A model generated the notes under the pieces. That model ran no database searches and was not told where the DNA came from. It saw nothing but the letters and a program-made list of their open reading frames with translations. The translations under genes and the position numbers were made by a program. A DNA stretch of 64,000 nt from Paenibacillus sanguinis 2301083 = DSM 16941. GTDB lineage: Bacteria > Bacillota > Bacilli > Paenibacillales > Paenibacillaceae. This document shows positions 55,904 through 63,382 of the stretch, piece after piece. Every line of letters starts with the position of its first letter. Position 1 is the first letter of the stretch. The stretch is taken from assembly GCF_000374825.1 (NCBI RefSeq), contig NZ_KB895386.1:1-64000 (forward strand), in the 5' to 3' direction.

Positions 55904-56629
55904 ATGGCGGCAACGGTAGAATGGTGGCTGGTACGGCATGGGGTGACTGCTTGGAACCACGAACGCCGCTATCAGGGGCATAGTGATATTCCGTTATTAG
56001 CTGGAGCGGAAGCTGGGCTGGAAGGGTTAGAGCGGGAACTGGATGGAGTCGACTTCGAGGCAGTCTACGTCAGTGATCTACGGCGCTGTCGCGAAACGCT
56101 GGCAACTGCCAGACCTGATTTAATTGAAATCATGCAGCCAGACCCCCGCTTGCGGGAACTGAATTTCGGTCATTGGGAAGGCTGCACGTATGAGCAACTG
56201 AAGGATAACGAGACTTATCGGGCCTGGATTGATCAGCCGCAAGCCGTGACCCCGCCGGAAGGGGAATCCTGGCAAGAATTCGAGATGAGGGTGACCGACC
56301 TGTACGCCGAGCTTCTGACCATCTCGGAGACATTGGTGAGGGAAAGACGAGAGACGGTTAAGCCTGCATTGTTGCTCCATAGTCCTTTACATTTACCCTC
56401 AGACAGCCTGAGCCTGTGTTCCTCTAAGCCGGTTCATGGCTTCGATAAGCCCCCGACGACCACAGGGGCTGATTCTCAGGAGCCAGCGGGAAATTCCCCC
56501 GCGCGACTGTTGATAATAACCCATGGCGGGGTGATTGCAAAGCTTTGCTCACTTGTCCAGCCGGAGCTTGATTTCTGGGATACCCGGGTGGCACCTGGAG
56601 GCCTGCGGCGACTTAGCCTTGCCCTATAG
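55904..56629 (+). CDS. cobC: Histidine phosphatase, alpha-ribazole phosphatase-like
   Basis: About 241 residues of the phosphoglycerate-mutase-like superfamily. Catalytic LVRHGVTAWNHERRYQGH, ELNFGHWEGCTYEQL and the second His in ITHGGVIAKLC. The CobC assignment (removing the phosphate from alpha-ribazole phosphate or adenosylcobalamin phosphate) rests mainly on the neighbouring cobamide genes. An insert of about 50 residues (about 150-200, Pro/Ser/Leu-rich) not typical of CobC interrupts the last third. AGGAGGTGGAAAG precedes ATG 55904. Confidence 0.8.
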   Translation: MAATVEWWLVRHGVTAWNHERRYQGHSDIPLLAGAEAGLEGLERELDGVDFEAVYVSDLRRCRETLATARPDLIEIMQPDPRLRELNFGHWEGCTYEQLKDNETYRAWIDQPQAVTPPEGESWQEFEMRVTDLYAELLTISETLVRERRETVKPALLLHSPLHLPSDSLSLCSSKPVHGFDKPPTTTGADSQEPAGNSPARLLIITHGGVIAKLCSLVQPELDFWDTRVAPGGLRRLSLAL

Positions 56630-56828
56630 AAAAGCAGTGAACAAAGTGGGCGGAGGGCCAAGCGTGATGTGCAAGTCGCCAGCGTGTCCGCCGTGAAACT
56701 GAAACTAGCGAATATAAGCTAACCAGCTACAGGTTCAACGTGTTTATCCCATCTTATGAAGCATGGAGCGATCTGGAATTTGTATCTGGTATGGTGCTGA
56801 AACAGTGAGCTTGATCCAAAACAACCCC
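56630..56828. other. Spacer with dispersed-repeat copies
   Basis: GAAACTGAAACTAGCGAATA (56694-56713) and GGTGCTGAAACAGTGAG (56792-56808) resemble each other and 47117-47141. No coding frame is supported. Confidence 0.4.
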
Positions 56829-57215
56829 TAGTCCCTTTTTTCAACCTGTTCATTAATTCTATCCACCAAGCTGCCAAACTCTGCATTTGCGCAGGTTTAA
56901 GGCTGGGGTACGATCCGAATATCTACGAAAGTGTAAAGCAACAGAATAACGAGAGCAGCAATGAGAGCAGTAGATAAAATACCTTTCCACAACGATCTTC
57001 TTATTCCGTATTTCTATATGTCGGATATGTTCTTGACTGCTTCGCCTGAGCCGGATTGCGTTCAGCGTGATTGCCGGACAGCTCCCCGGCCATGGGTTCT
57101 AGCTCGGCTTGGCATTCCGCACAATCGGCCAGATGTTCCTCTTCCTATCCCCGCAGCATACCCCATCCTGATACAAGGGCAGCAAGCCGCGGATGACCTC
57201 GCATGATACTTTCAT
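56829..57215 (-). pseudogene. Decayed zinc-finger anti-sigma factor gene
   Basis: Reading from ATG at 57215, frame 1 gives MKVSCEVIRGLLPLYQDGVC. A frameshift then continues as EEHLADCAECQAELEPMAGE, with the HxxxCxxC motif of zf-HC2 anti-sigma factors. Another shift gives AVKNISDI, a TAG where Trp is expected, and KYGIRRSLWKG followed by a membrane helix LSTALIAALVILLLYTF, then VDIRIVPQP and a stop. Two frameshifts and an in-frame stop make it non-functional. The end is approximate. It follows a sigma-factor fragment. Confidence 0.75.
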
Positions 57216-57384
57216 TCCATCGCTTCCTAGAGTTGTTTTTTTGCCCTGTAAAAATCAGCCTGTCCCACTTATCGCTCTTCCCGCACAACTCACCGATTTG
57301 CATGAAGGGCAACTCGCCAAACCCCCTTAAAGTAAATACTTTCTTAATGGCAAGCACTGATTTCGGCTCTGAGCCTAAATTCAT
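57213..57384 (-). pseudogene. Fragment of an ECF sigma factor (region 4)
   Basis: From ATG at 57384 the frame reads SVLAIKKVFTLRGFGELPFM then QIGELCGKSDKWDRLIF. This resembles sigma region 4 of the kind FGELSFKEIGELFGKSENWARVTF, but it lacks region 2 and has poor matches afterwards. It runs straight into the decayed anti-sigma gene, in the order of a normal sigma/anti-sigma operon. Gene-sized coding potential is absent, so it is called a remnant. Confidence 0.6.
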
Positions 57385-57398
57385 CGTATTATATTACT

Positions 57399-57427
57399 TT
57401 GACAAGAACGTATGTTCGCAATATAAT
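57399..57427 (+). promoter_or_regulatory. Consensus sigma-A promoter
   Basis: TTGACA (57399-57404), 17 bases, TATAAT (57422-57427); both boxes are perfect. It stands 26 bases before the start of the radical SAM gene. Confidence 0.88.
57406..57417. promoter_or_regulatory. LexA (SOS) box within the promoter
   Basis: GAACGTATGTTC fits GAAC-N4-GTTC and matches the Gram-positive CGAACRNRYGTTYC at 12 of 14 bases. It lies wholly between -35 and -10, so LexA binding would block polymerase. Confidence 0.82.
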
Positions 57428-57452
57428 TACTGACATAAGGGAGGATGCGGGA

Positions 57453-58775
57453 ATGGACGTTTATGACAAGCTGACGATACTAGCCGATTCGGCCAAATAT
57501 GATGCCTCTTGCTCTTCAAGTGGGGTGGAACGGAGCGGAGGAAATGGAAGCTCCGCAGGCAATACGGTAGCTTCGGGGATTTGCCACAGCTTCGCGGCGG
57601 ACGGACGATGTATTTCCTTGTTGAAGGTACTGTTAACTAACGGCTGTATATATGATTGCAAATATTGCGTTAACCGCAGATCTAATGATACGCAGCGGGC
57701 GATGTTTACACCTGAGGAACTGGCGGAGCTGACGATGAACTTTTACCGCCGTAACTATATCGAGGGATTGTTTCTCAGCTCAGGTATTATGCGAAATCCG
57801 GATTATACCACAGAGCAGTTGATTCGGGTGCTGGAACTGCTGCGGAGAACCTACCATTTTCGCGGATATATTCATGTCAAGGCGATTCCGGGAGCCGATC
57901 CGGCGTTAATCTCCCGGCTTGGTCTGCTGGCAGACCGGATGAGTGTAAATATTGAGCTGCCCTCTCAGGATAGCTTGCTCCGGCTCGCCCCTGACAAGAA
58001 TAAGACGGATATCCTGGGGCCGATGACGGCCATACGCCAGGGCATTCGTGAAAATAGTACGGATGTGGTCAAATATCGTCATGCGCCCCGTTTTGTACCC
58101 GGCGGGCAGAGCACGCAGATGATTGTTGGAGCGACACCGGACAGCGATTTGAGCATTCTGAAGCTGACCGAAGCGTTATACAGGAATTATGAGTTGAAGC
58201 GGGTTTATTATTCTGCTTATACCCCGGTAGCCGAGCATGCCCTGTTGCCGTCCATCGACAGCAAGCCCCCGTTGCTGCGGGAGCATCGCTTATATCAGGC
58301 GGATTGGCTGCTGCGGTTCTATGGTTTTGAGGCGAAGGAACTGCTTGACGAGGGTATGCCTAACTTTAATCTGATGATGGATCCTAAATGCCATTGGGCG
58401 ATCCGGCATATCGAGCATTTTCCCGTGGAGGTGAACAAGGCGTCTTATGAAACCCTGCTGCGCGTGCCGGGCATCGGCGTAAGAAGTGCCAAGCGAATCG
58501 TGGCTGCGCGCCGAACGGGAAGCCTGGATTTTCATGGATTGAAGAAGCTGGGGGTAGTGCTGAAGCGCGCGCAATATTTCATAACGTGCTCGGGGCGGCG
58601 ATTGGAAGGGCTTAAGGTGAACGAGAGCACCATTTTAAGGTCGCTGCTGTCCGGCAAGGAGATCGAGATGTATCTGCCCCGGCCAAAGGTAGAACAGCTA
58701 TCCCTATTCAATGAAACAGAGCTGGCAGACACAGGCTCAAGGGGAAAGGAACAAACGTCATGGCTGCTTGGTTAA
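57453..58775 (+). CDS. Putative DNA modification/repair radical SAM protein (TIGR03916-like)
   Basis: About 440 residues. The radical SAM cluster is CxxxCxxC in TNGCIYDCKYCVNRR. A TIM-barrel follows, with EGLFLSSGIMRNPDYTTEQL and MSVNIELPSQDSL. A C-terminal helix-hairpin-helix (LLRVPGIGVRSAKRIVAARR) suggests nucleic-acid binding. I recall this as the radical SAM protein paired with a DUF4130 protein and UDG-like domains; the reaction is unknown. Start at 57453 follows AAGGGAGGATG. Overlaps the next gene by 16 bases. The LexA box predicts induction by DNA damage. Confidence 0.88.
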   Translation: MDVYDKLTILADSAKYDASCSSSGVERSGGNGSSAGNTVASGICHSFAADGRCISLLKVLLTNGCIYDCKYCVNRRSNDTQRAMFTPEELAELTMNFYRRNYIEGLFLSSGIMRNPDYTTEQLIRVLELLRRTYHFRGYIHVKAIPGADPALISRLGLLADRMSVNIELPSQDSLLRLAPDKNKTDILGPMTAIRQGIRENSTDVVKYRHAPRFVPGGQSTQMIVGATPDSDLSILKLTEALYRNYELKRVYYSAYTPVAEHALLPSIDSKPPLLREHRLYQADWLLRFYGFEAKELLDEGMPNFNLMMDPKCHWAIRHIEHFPVEVNKASYETLLRVPGIGVRSAKRIVAARRTGSLDFHGLKKLGVVLKRAQYFITCSGRRLEGLKVNESTILRSLLSGKEIEMYLPRPKVEQLSLFNETELADTGSRGKEQTSWLLG

Positions 58776-59611
58776 CGGAGGCGGCCTATGGCTATGACGG
58801 AAGCTTTGACGGCTTGCTTAGCTGCGTGTTCGATAGCTATGAGCGGAAGGAGGAGCTAGTGGATATCTGCTCGGCGGCTGACCCGCAGTATACGTTGTTT
58901 CAAACCCGCTTTGTCGAGACCTCTGCGGAGAAGGCAGCGAGGGTCTACAAGGGGATTGCCCAGAAGATATCCCCAGCGGCCCAGGAGCTGGTACGGCGAG
59001 GCTTTCTGACCTGTGATCCGCAGAAGGATTTGCTGATTTACCGCTTTCTGCGATTAGGCTTTGCCAAAGGGAACGCAGTTATGGGGATGCTGACTGATCC
59101 TGTGGTGTATCGGCTGCACAAAGCAGTGCATCACTTGAATACGGAGACTCATGCCTTGACAGGATTTGTCCGCTTTTCGGTTTATGATGAAGTGCTTGTC
59201 TCGGTCATTGAACCCAAGAATTATGTTCTCCCACTGCTAGCCCCCCATTTCTGCGACCGTTACAGCCAGGAGATGTTCCTGATTCACGATAAAACGCATG
59301 GACAGGCGCTGGTGCATCGTCCGGTACAGAGGGAAGCCTGGCACACCGAGCTTATAGAGCTTGACGAGCTGACACTGCCAGCAGCCGGGGAAGAGGAACG
59401 GCTATATCGCCGTTTGTGGAAGCGGTTCTACAATACAATAGCGATTCGCGAACGCTTGAACCCTCGCGGACAAATGTCGCATATGCCCAAGAGATACTGG
59501 GGGCAATTAACGGAGATGCAACAAGAGCAGTCTGCTAGTCCGGGGAAGATTTTTGTGTCCCAGCCTGAAGAATCACAACGGCTACCCGGCAGCTTTAAGC
59601 AAGATAGATAA
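58760..59611 (+). CDS. DUF4130 family putative DNA metabolism protein (TIGR03915-like)
   Basis: 283 residues. Features of DUF4130 include VYRLHKAVHHLNTETHALTG, RFSVYDEVLVSVIEPKNYVL, FMIHDKTHGQA-like LIHDKTHGQALVHRP, and RLWKRFYNTIAIRERLNPRG with QMSHMPKRYWGQLTEM. In other genomes this family stands beside the radical SAM protein, sometimes fused to a uracil-DNA glycosylase domain; no such domain is fused here. Starts inside the preceding gene after AAAGGAACAA. Likely partner in the same repair process. Confidence 0.88.
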   Translation: MAAWLTEAAYGYDGSFDGLLSCVFDSYERKEELVDICSAADPQYTLFQTRFVETSAEKAARVYKGIAQKISPAAQELVRRGFLTCDPQKDLLIYRFLRLGFAKGNAVMGMLTDPVVYRLHKAVHHLNTETHALTGFVRFSVYDEVLVSVIEPKNYVLPLLAPHFCDRYSQEMFLIHDKTHGQALVHRPVQREAWHTELIELDELTLPAAGEEERLYRRLWKRFYNTIAIRERLNPRGQMSHMPKRYWGQLTEMQQEQSASPGKIFVSQPEESQRLPGSFKQDR

Positions 59612-59799
59612 ATGGTTGGTTAAGGTTGCAAATTGAATATCGATGCGTAACGAAGTAACCTTCTGCCAAGAGAGGTCATAAGCAAGACAAGACGGGCTGT
59701 CTGGTATAACAATAAAATCTGGTACAATAAGGGTAATCCGGTGATCAGACAGAGAAATCCGGTAGCCAAGCCATTGTTGCAGAGGGGAAGGCGGACAGC

Positions 59800-60753
59800 T
59801 TGAATCGGATTCAACAGCAGGAGCCCGTTTATATCTATCCGTATGTCAGCCATGAGAATGAACGTGAGCTATGCCATATGGAGCTTCGGGCGCTCTTTGG
59901 TGGTTTTAACGCAGAGCTGCCTTATATTGAAAGTGCGCGGCGGATTGCACCTAACCGGAGCCCGTTTATCTCCTTGCGGCTGGATGTACTGTTCGCCAGG
60001 ACTCGGCTGGAGGACCTCATGGTGCAGGTGGCAGCCTTGTCCCTGGGGGCTTCAACGTTCAAGGTTGTGTACCTGAAATGTGGACTAAGCTGCACTTATG
60101 AAGAGCAGAGAGAGGCAGAGCGTCAGATCGGCGGCTGTATACGGGGAAAGGCCGATATGGAGCATCCGGATGTGACCTTCGGCTTGCTAGCCAGCAAGGA
60201 AGGATGGACGCTGGGTATTTGCCGTGCAGCCAATCCGGTATGGTTGGCTCATAAGCATAAACCCCATAATTACTCAACGGGGCTGACAACGGTGACCGCC
60301 AGGGCATTGGTGAACATCGCTTTACCTGACCCACAAGGTCTAAAGGCTATAGATCCTTGCTGTGGTATGGGCAATGTGCTGATTGAGGCGTTATCGATGG
60401 GCGTGGATATCGTTGGTCGTGATATTAACCCGGTTGCGGTACGCGGGGCCAGAGGCAATCTTCGTCATTTCGGTTACGAGGATACCGGAATTGTTGCCAT
60501 TCAGGATTTGAAGGAGCTTCAAGGGGAATATGCAGCGGCTATCGTTGATCTTCCCTATAACCTTTGTTCGGTGCTTCCTCCAGAGGAGCGAAGACAGATG
60601 CTGGATAGCATACGCCGAATTAGCCACCGTGCAGTCATCGTTTCGATTGAGCTGTTGGAGGAAGAGCTCAGGGCTGCCGGATTTAGCATTATGGATCGTT
60701 GTGTAGTCATGAAGGGGAAGTTTGCACGCCGTATCTGGCTGGTTCAGCGATAG
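59800..60753 (+). CDS. TRM11-like SAM-dependent methyltransferase
   Basis: 317 residues. The methyltransferase core has the SAM motif IDPCCGMGNVLIEALSMG, DIVGRDINPVAVRGARGNL, and motif IV AAIVDLPYNLCS, a DLPYN form of the N/D-PP-Y/F signature used for exocyclic-amine methylation. The N-terminal half (about 1-150) resembles the flanking region of Trm11/RlmL-type RNA methyltransferases rather than a clear THUMP. TTG start after AAGGCGG. It probably modifies tRNA or rRNA guanine; the site cannot be told. Confidence 0.8.
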   Translation: MNRIQQQEPVYIYPYVSHENERELCHMELRALFGGFNAELPYIESARRIAPNRSPFISLRLDVLFARTRLEDLMVQVAALSLGASTFKVVYLKCGLSCTYEEQREAERQIGGCIRGKADMEHPDVTFGLLASKEGWTLGICRAANPVWLAHKHKPHNYSTGLTTVTARALVNIALPDPQGLKAIDPCCGMGNVLIEALSMGVDIVGRDINPVAVRGARGNLRHFGYEDTGIVAIQDLKELQGEYAAAIVDLPYNLCSVLPPEERRQMLDSIRRISHRAVIVSIELLEEELRAAGFSIMDRCVVMKGKFARRIWLVQR

Positions 60754-60761
60754 GATGCAGG

Positions 60762-60790
60762 TTGTCAGCACCTAGCTTTTCCCCTATAAT
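60762..60790 (+). promoter_or_regulatory. Promoter of the riboswitch-btu operon
   Basis: TTGTCA (60762-60767), 17 bases, TATAAT (60785-60790). Transcription would start near 60797, ahead of the riboswitch. Confidence 0.7.
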
Positions 60791-60849
60791 CCAATAGAGA
60801 AGAAGGCCTTTAAGAGGATGTCGCCTTTAAGACAAGTGAACAATCGTAC

Positions 60850-61045
60850 CGTAGGTCCCGATGCTGCCTTAGCGCAAAGCCAAGTGAAGTTCGGGTTAAA
60901 AGGGAAGCCGGTGCAATTCCGGCACGGTCCCGCCACTGTAAACAGGGACGAGCTCACTATAGCCACTGTCTGCCGCTAGACGGGAGATGGGAAGGCGAGC
61001 ATCGTCGGCACCTGTAAGTCAGGAGACCTGCCACGGGAATTGAAT
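60850..61045 (+). ncRNA. Cobalamin (AdoCbl) riboswitch
   Basis: The conserved core is easy to read: AAAAGGGAAGCCGGTG, AATTCCGGCACGGTCCCGCC, ACTGTAAACAGGG, the B12 box GCCACTG (60962-60968) and the 3' GTAAGTCAGGAGACCTGCC. The order and spacing match the class I aptamer. The 5' limit is approximate. It lies upstream of btuFCD and should cut expression when adenosylcobalamin is plentiful. Confidence 0.95.
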
Positions 61046-61147
61046 GACGGTCCTTCGAGGAAAGGATAACGTTCTGCCAAGACACCCATGCCTATAGCGA
61101 TTGTTGTGGCCACGCCACCTTTGCCTGGCATGACTTTGTAGACGTAG

Positions 61148-61178
61148 CCCACCCGATTTGGAGTGGGTTTTTCTTTTT
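61148..61178 (+). terminator. Riboswitch-controlled terminator
   Basis: CCCAC (61148-61152) pairs with GTGGG (61163-61167) and is followed by TTTTTCTTTTT. It lies about 100 bases after the aptamer and 150 before btuF, so it is the likely expression platform. Confidence 0.75.
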
Positions 61179-61210
61179 GAGTGCTTTCTTTTACGCCTAT
61201 AAGTGCGTGA

Positions 61211-61300
61211 TCCAAAAGTTAGGTGTTCAGGACCAAGAAGATTGGATGAGGGAAGACAACTTTTGGAACAACCTCTATAAGGCAAACTCTATAAGGCAAA
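61211..61300. repeat. Inverted repeat and 14-base tandem repeat before btuF
   Basis: TCCAAAAGTT (61211-61220) and AACTTTTGGA (61258-61267) are perfect 10-base inverted arms. CTCTATAAGGCAAA occurs twice in a row (61273-61286 and 61287-61300), ending about 28 bases before the btuF start. Function unknown. Confidence 0.6.
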
Positions 61301-61328
61301 TATCAGACACAAAGGAGAGGTCAGTGGC

Positions 61329-62336
61329 ATGAACAAATGGCAAAAAATGTGGGGCAGTTTTTTATTGGCTGCGCTGTTGGTATTGGCAGGCTGTAGCAGT
61401 AATAATGCGGCCGTAGATCAGAACCAGGGAACGGACACACCTGCAGCTCAGGAGCAAAATGCAGGTACAAATGCAGGAAATGAGCAGACCGCTGCGCAAA
61501 CGGAATATCCATTGACTGTACAGGATTCGAGTGGTCAGGCATTTACCTTCCAATCGGCTCCACAAAGAATCGTATCCCTGGCTCCTTCGGATACCGAAGT
61601 ATTGTTCGCACTCGGGCTGGACGAGCAAATTGTTGGCGTATCCGATTTGGACGATTACCCGGAAGCGGTAAAGGGCAAGCCGCGGATGGGAACCTCCAAA
61701 GTCAATGTAGAAGCCGTCGTTGCTGCGCAGCCTGACCTCGTTGTGACGGCCAACTTCATTAACGAAGCTACGGTCAAGAGCTTGGGGGATTTGGGCATCA
61801 AGGTGTTTCAGTCCGAACCCAAGACAATTCAGGACGCCATGGAGCATATCAAGCTGATCGGCACGATTACGGATCACCAGGCTCAGGCAGGGGAAGTGAT
61901 TGCCAAGATGGAGCAGGAACTGCAATTGGTGACTGAAGCTGTCAAATCCGTGGGCGAGGATCAGAAGAAAAAGGTATATATCGAGTTTTCCCCGGGATGG
62001 ACGGTGGGGAAAGGCGAATTTATGGATGAAATGATCACGCTGGCTGGTGGGGTCAATGTAGCATCTGACATCGAAGGCTGGTCGGAGATCAACGAAGAGA
62101 ACATTATTCAGGCTGATCCGGACGTCATTTTGTATGCAAAGAGCCTGGTTTATGAGAACAATCAAACTCTGGCTGATATTATTAAAGCCCGCGGTGGTTG
62201 GGAGCAAATCAAAGCCATCAAGGAAGATCAGGTCTTTGGCCTGGAAGATAATCTGCTGAGCCGCCCGGGACCACGGATTACGCAAGGACTTATTGAGGTG
62301 GCGAAGGCGATCTATCCGGACCTGGTACAGCCATGA
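61329..62336 (+). CDS. btuF: Cobalamin ABC transporter substrate-binding lipoprotein
   Basis: 335 residues. Lipoprotein signal with lipobox LVLAGC, a Gln/Asn/Ala-rich linker, then a BtuF/FhuD-type fold: QRIVSLAPSDTEVLFALGL, GVSDLDDYPEA, MGTSKVNVEAVVAAQPDLVV and KKVYIEFSPGWTVGKGEF. The riboswitch assigns it to cobalamin or cobinamide rather than to iron siderophores. AAAGGAGAGG precedes ATG. Stop overlaps btuC as ATGA. Confidence 0.94.
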   Translation: MNKWQKMWGSFLLAALLVLAGCSSNNAAVDQNQGTDTPAAQEQNAGTNAGNEQTAAQTEYPLTVQDSSGQAFTFQSAPQRIVSLAPSDTEVLFALGLDEQIVGVSDLDDYPEAVKGKPRMGTSKVNVEAVVAAQPDLVVTANFINEATVKSLGDLGIKVFQSEPKTIQDAMEHIKLIGTITDHQAQAGEVIAKMEQELQLVTEAVKSVGEDQKKKVYIEFSPGWTVGKGEFMDEMITLAGGVNVASDIEGWSEINEENIIQADPDVILYAKSLVYENNQTLADIIKARGGWEQIKAIKEDQVFGLEDNLLSRPGPRITQGLIEVAKAIYPDLVQP

Positions 62337-63382
62337 TTCGTGGCAAACTGGCCGGATACGGAACGATAGGGCTGTTGCTGCTCGTAGTGACGCTGCTGCT
62401 TTGCATCGGAATCGGCTCGGTCTATTTGCCTGCTGGGGAGATTGCGGCTATTCTGCTGCACCGGATTCCGGGACTTGGCCGCTTGATTACTCCTGATTGG
62501 GAAGTGGCGGCGGAGCAGATCGTCGTGCTGGTCCGCCTTCCGCGTGTATTACTTGGCATGCTTGTTGGCGCTTCACTGGCGGTAGCCGGAGCCGGATTTC
62601 AGGGTGTGCTGCGCAACCCGCTGGCTGATCCCTATACGCTTGGCGTATCTTCGGGTTCGGCCATCGGCGCCGCCGTCCTGATATTCTTCGGCTGGCAGTT
62701 TTCCGTGCTAGGGGTGTTCACGCTCCCGGCCATTGCCTTTATTACCGGATCGATCACCCTGTGGATTGTTCTGTGGCTGGCGCGGGAAAACGGCAAGCTG
62801 CCGATCGAAAGCTTGATCCTCTCGGGGGTGGTCATGCAATCCTTTCTTGGAGCGGTGGTCTCTTTTCTGACGGCAATGTCCAAGAAGACGGTCAACGAAA
62901 TTTTATACTGGACAATGGGCAGCTTAAGCTTGCGTGGATGGTCGTATACGGCCATCCTTTTCCCATATTTGCTGCTGGGAGCGTTATACTTATGGAGTAG
63001 AGCCAAGCACTTGAATTTGCTGTCCCTGGGCGAGCGACAAGCCGCTCATTCCGGTATGGCTGTGGAGCGGACCAAGCTGCTGGTGCTGCTGGTGGCTACG
63101 CTGATGACGGCGGCAGCCGTATCTGTCTCGGGAGTTATCGGCTTCGTTGGACTGGTGGTTCCGCACATGATTCGTTTGATTACCGGACCGGATTATCGCT
63201 TGATTATTCCACTGTCGGCGATGGGCGGCGGTATATTCATGATGTGGAGCGATCTTGCCGCTCGCTCCCTGCTTGCCCCTACCGAAATTCCACTTGGCAT
63301 TGTTACTGCTTTTGTAGGTGCTCCCTTCTTTGGTTACTTGCTATACCTCAAGAAGAAGCAAAGGGAGGCGGAAATGCGTTGA
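62333..63382 (+). CDS. btuC: Cobalamin ABC transporter permease (FecCD family)
   Basis: 349 residues, nine or ten hydrophobic segments. Family marks: VRLPRVLLGMLVGASLAVAG, GFQGVLRNPLADPYTLGVSSG and GVIGFVGLVVPHMIRLITGPDYR. Coupled to btuF by ATGA and to btuD by a four-base overlap. Confidence 0.94.
   Translation: MIRGKLAGYGTIGLLLLVVTLLLCIGIGSVYLPAGEIAAILLHRIPGLGRLITPDWEVAAEQIVVLVRLPRVLLGMLVGASLAVAGAGFQGVLRNPLADPYTLGVSSGSAIGAAVLIFFGWQFSVLGVFTLPAIAFITGSITLWIVLWLARENGKLPIESLILSGVVMQSFLGAVVSFLTAMSKKTVNEILYWTMGSLSLRGWSYTAILFPYLLLGALYLWSRAKHLNLLSLGERQAAHSGMAVERTKLLVLLVATLMTAAAVSVSGVIGFVGLVVPHMIRLITGPDYRLIIPLSAMGGGIFMMWSDLAARSLLAPTEIPLGIVTAFVGAPFFGYLLYLKKKQREAEMR

Noticed and set aside
56961..57206. 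Short + strand open frame between cobC and the radical SAM gene
   Set aside because: The minus strand of the same DNA reads as a decayed anti-sigma gene; the + frame has no similarity or ribosome site.
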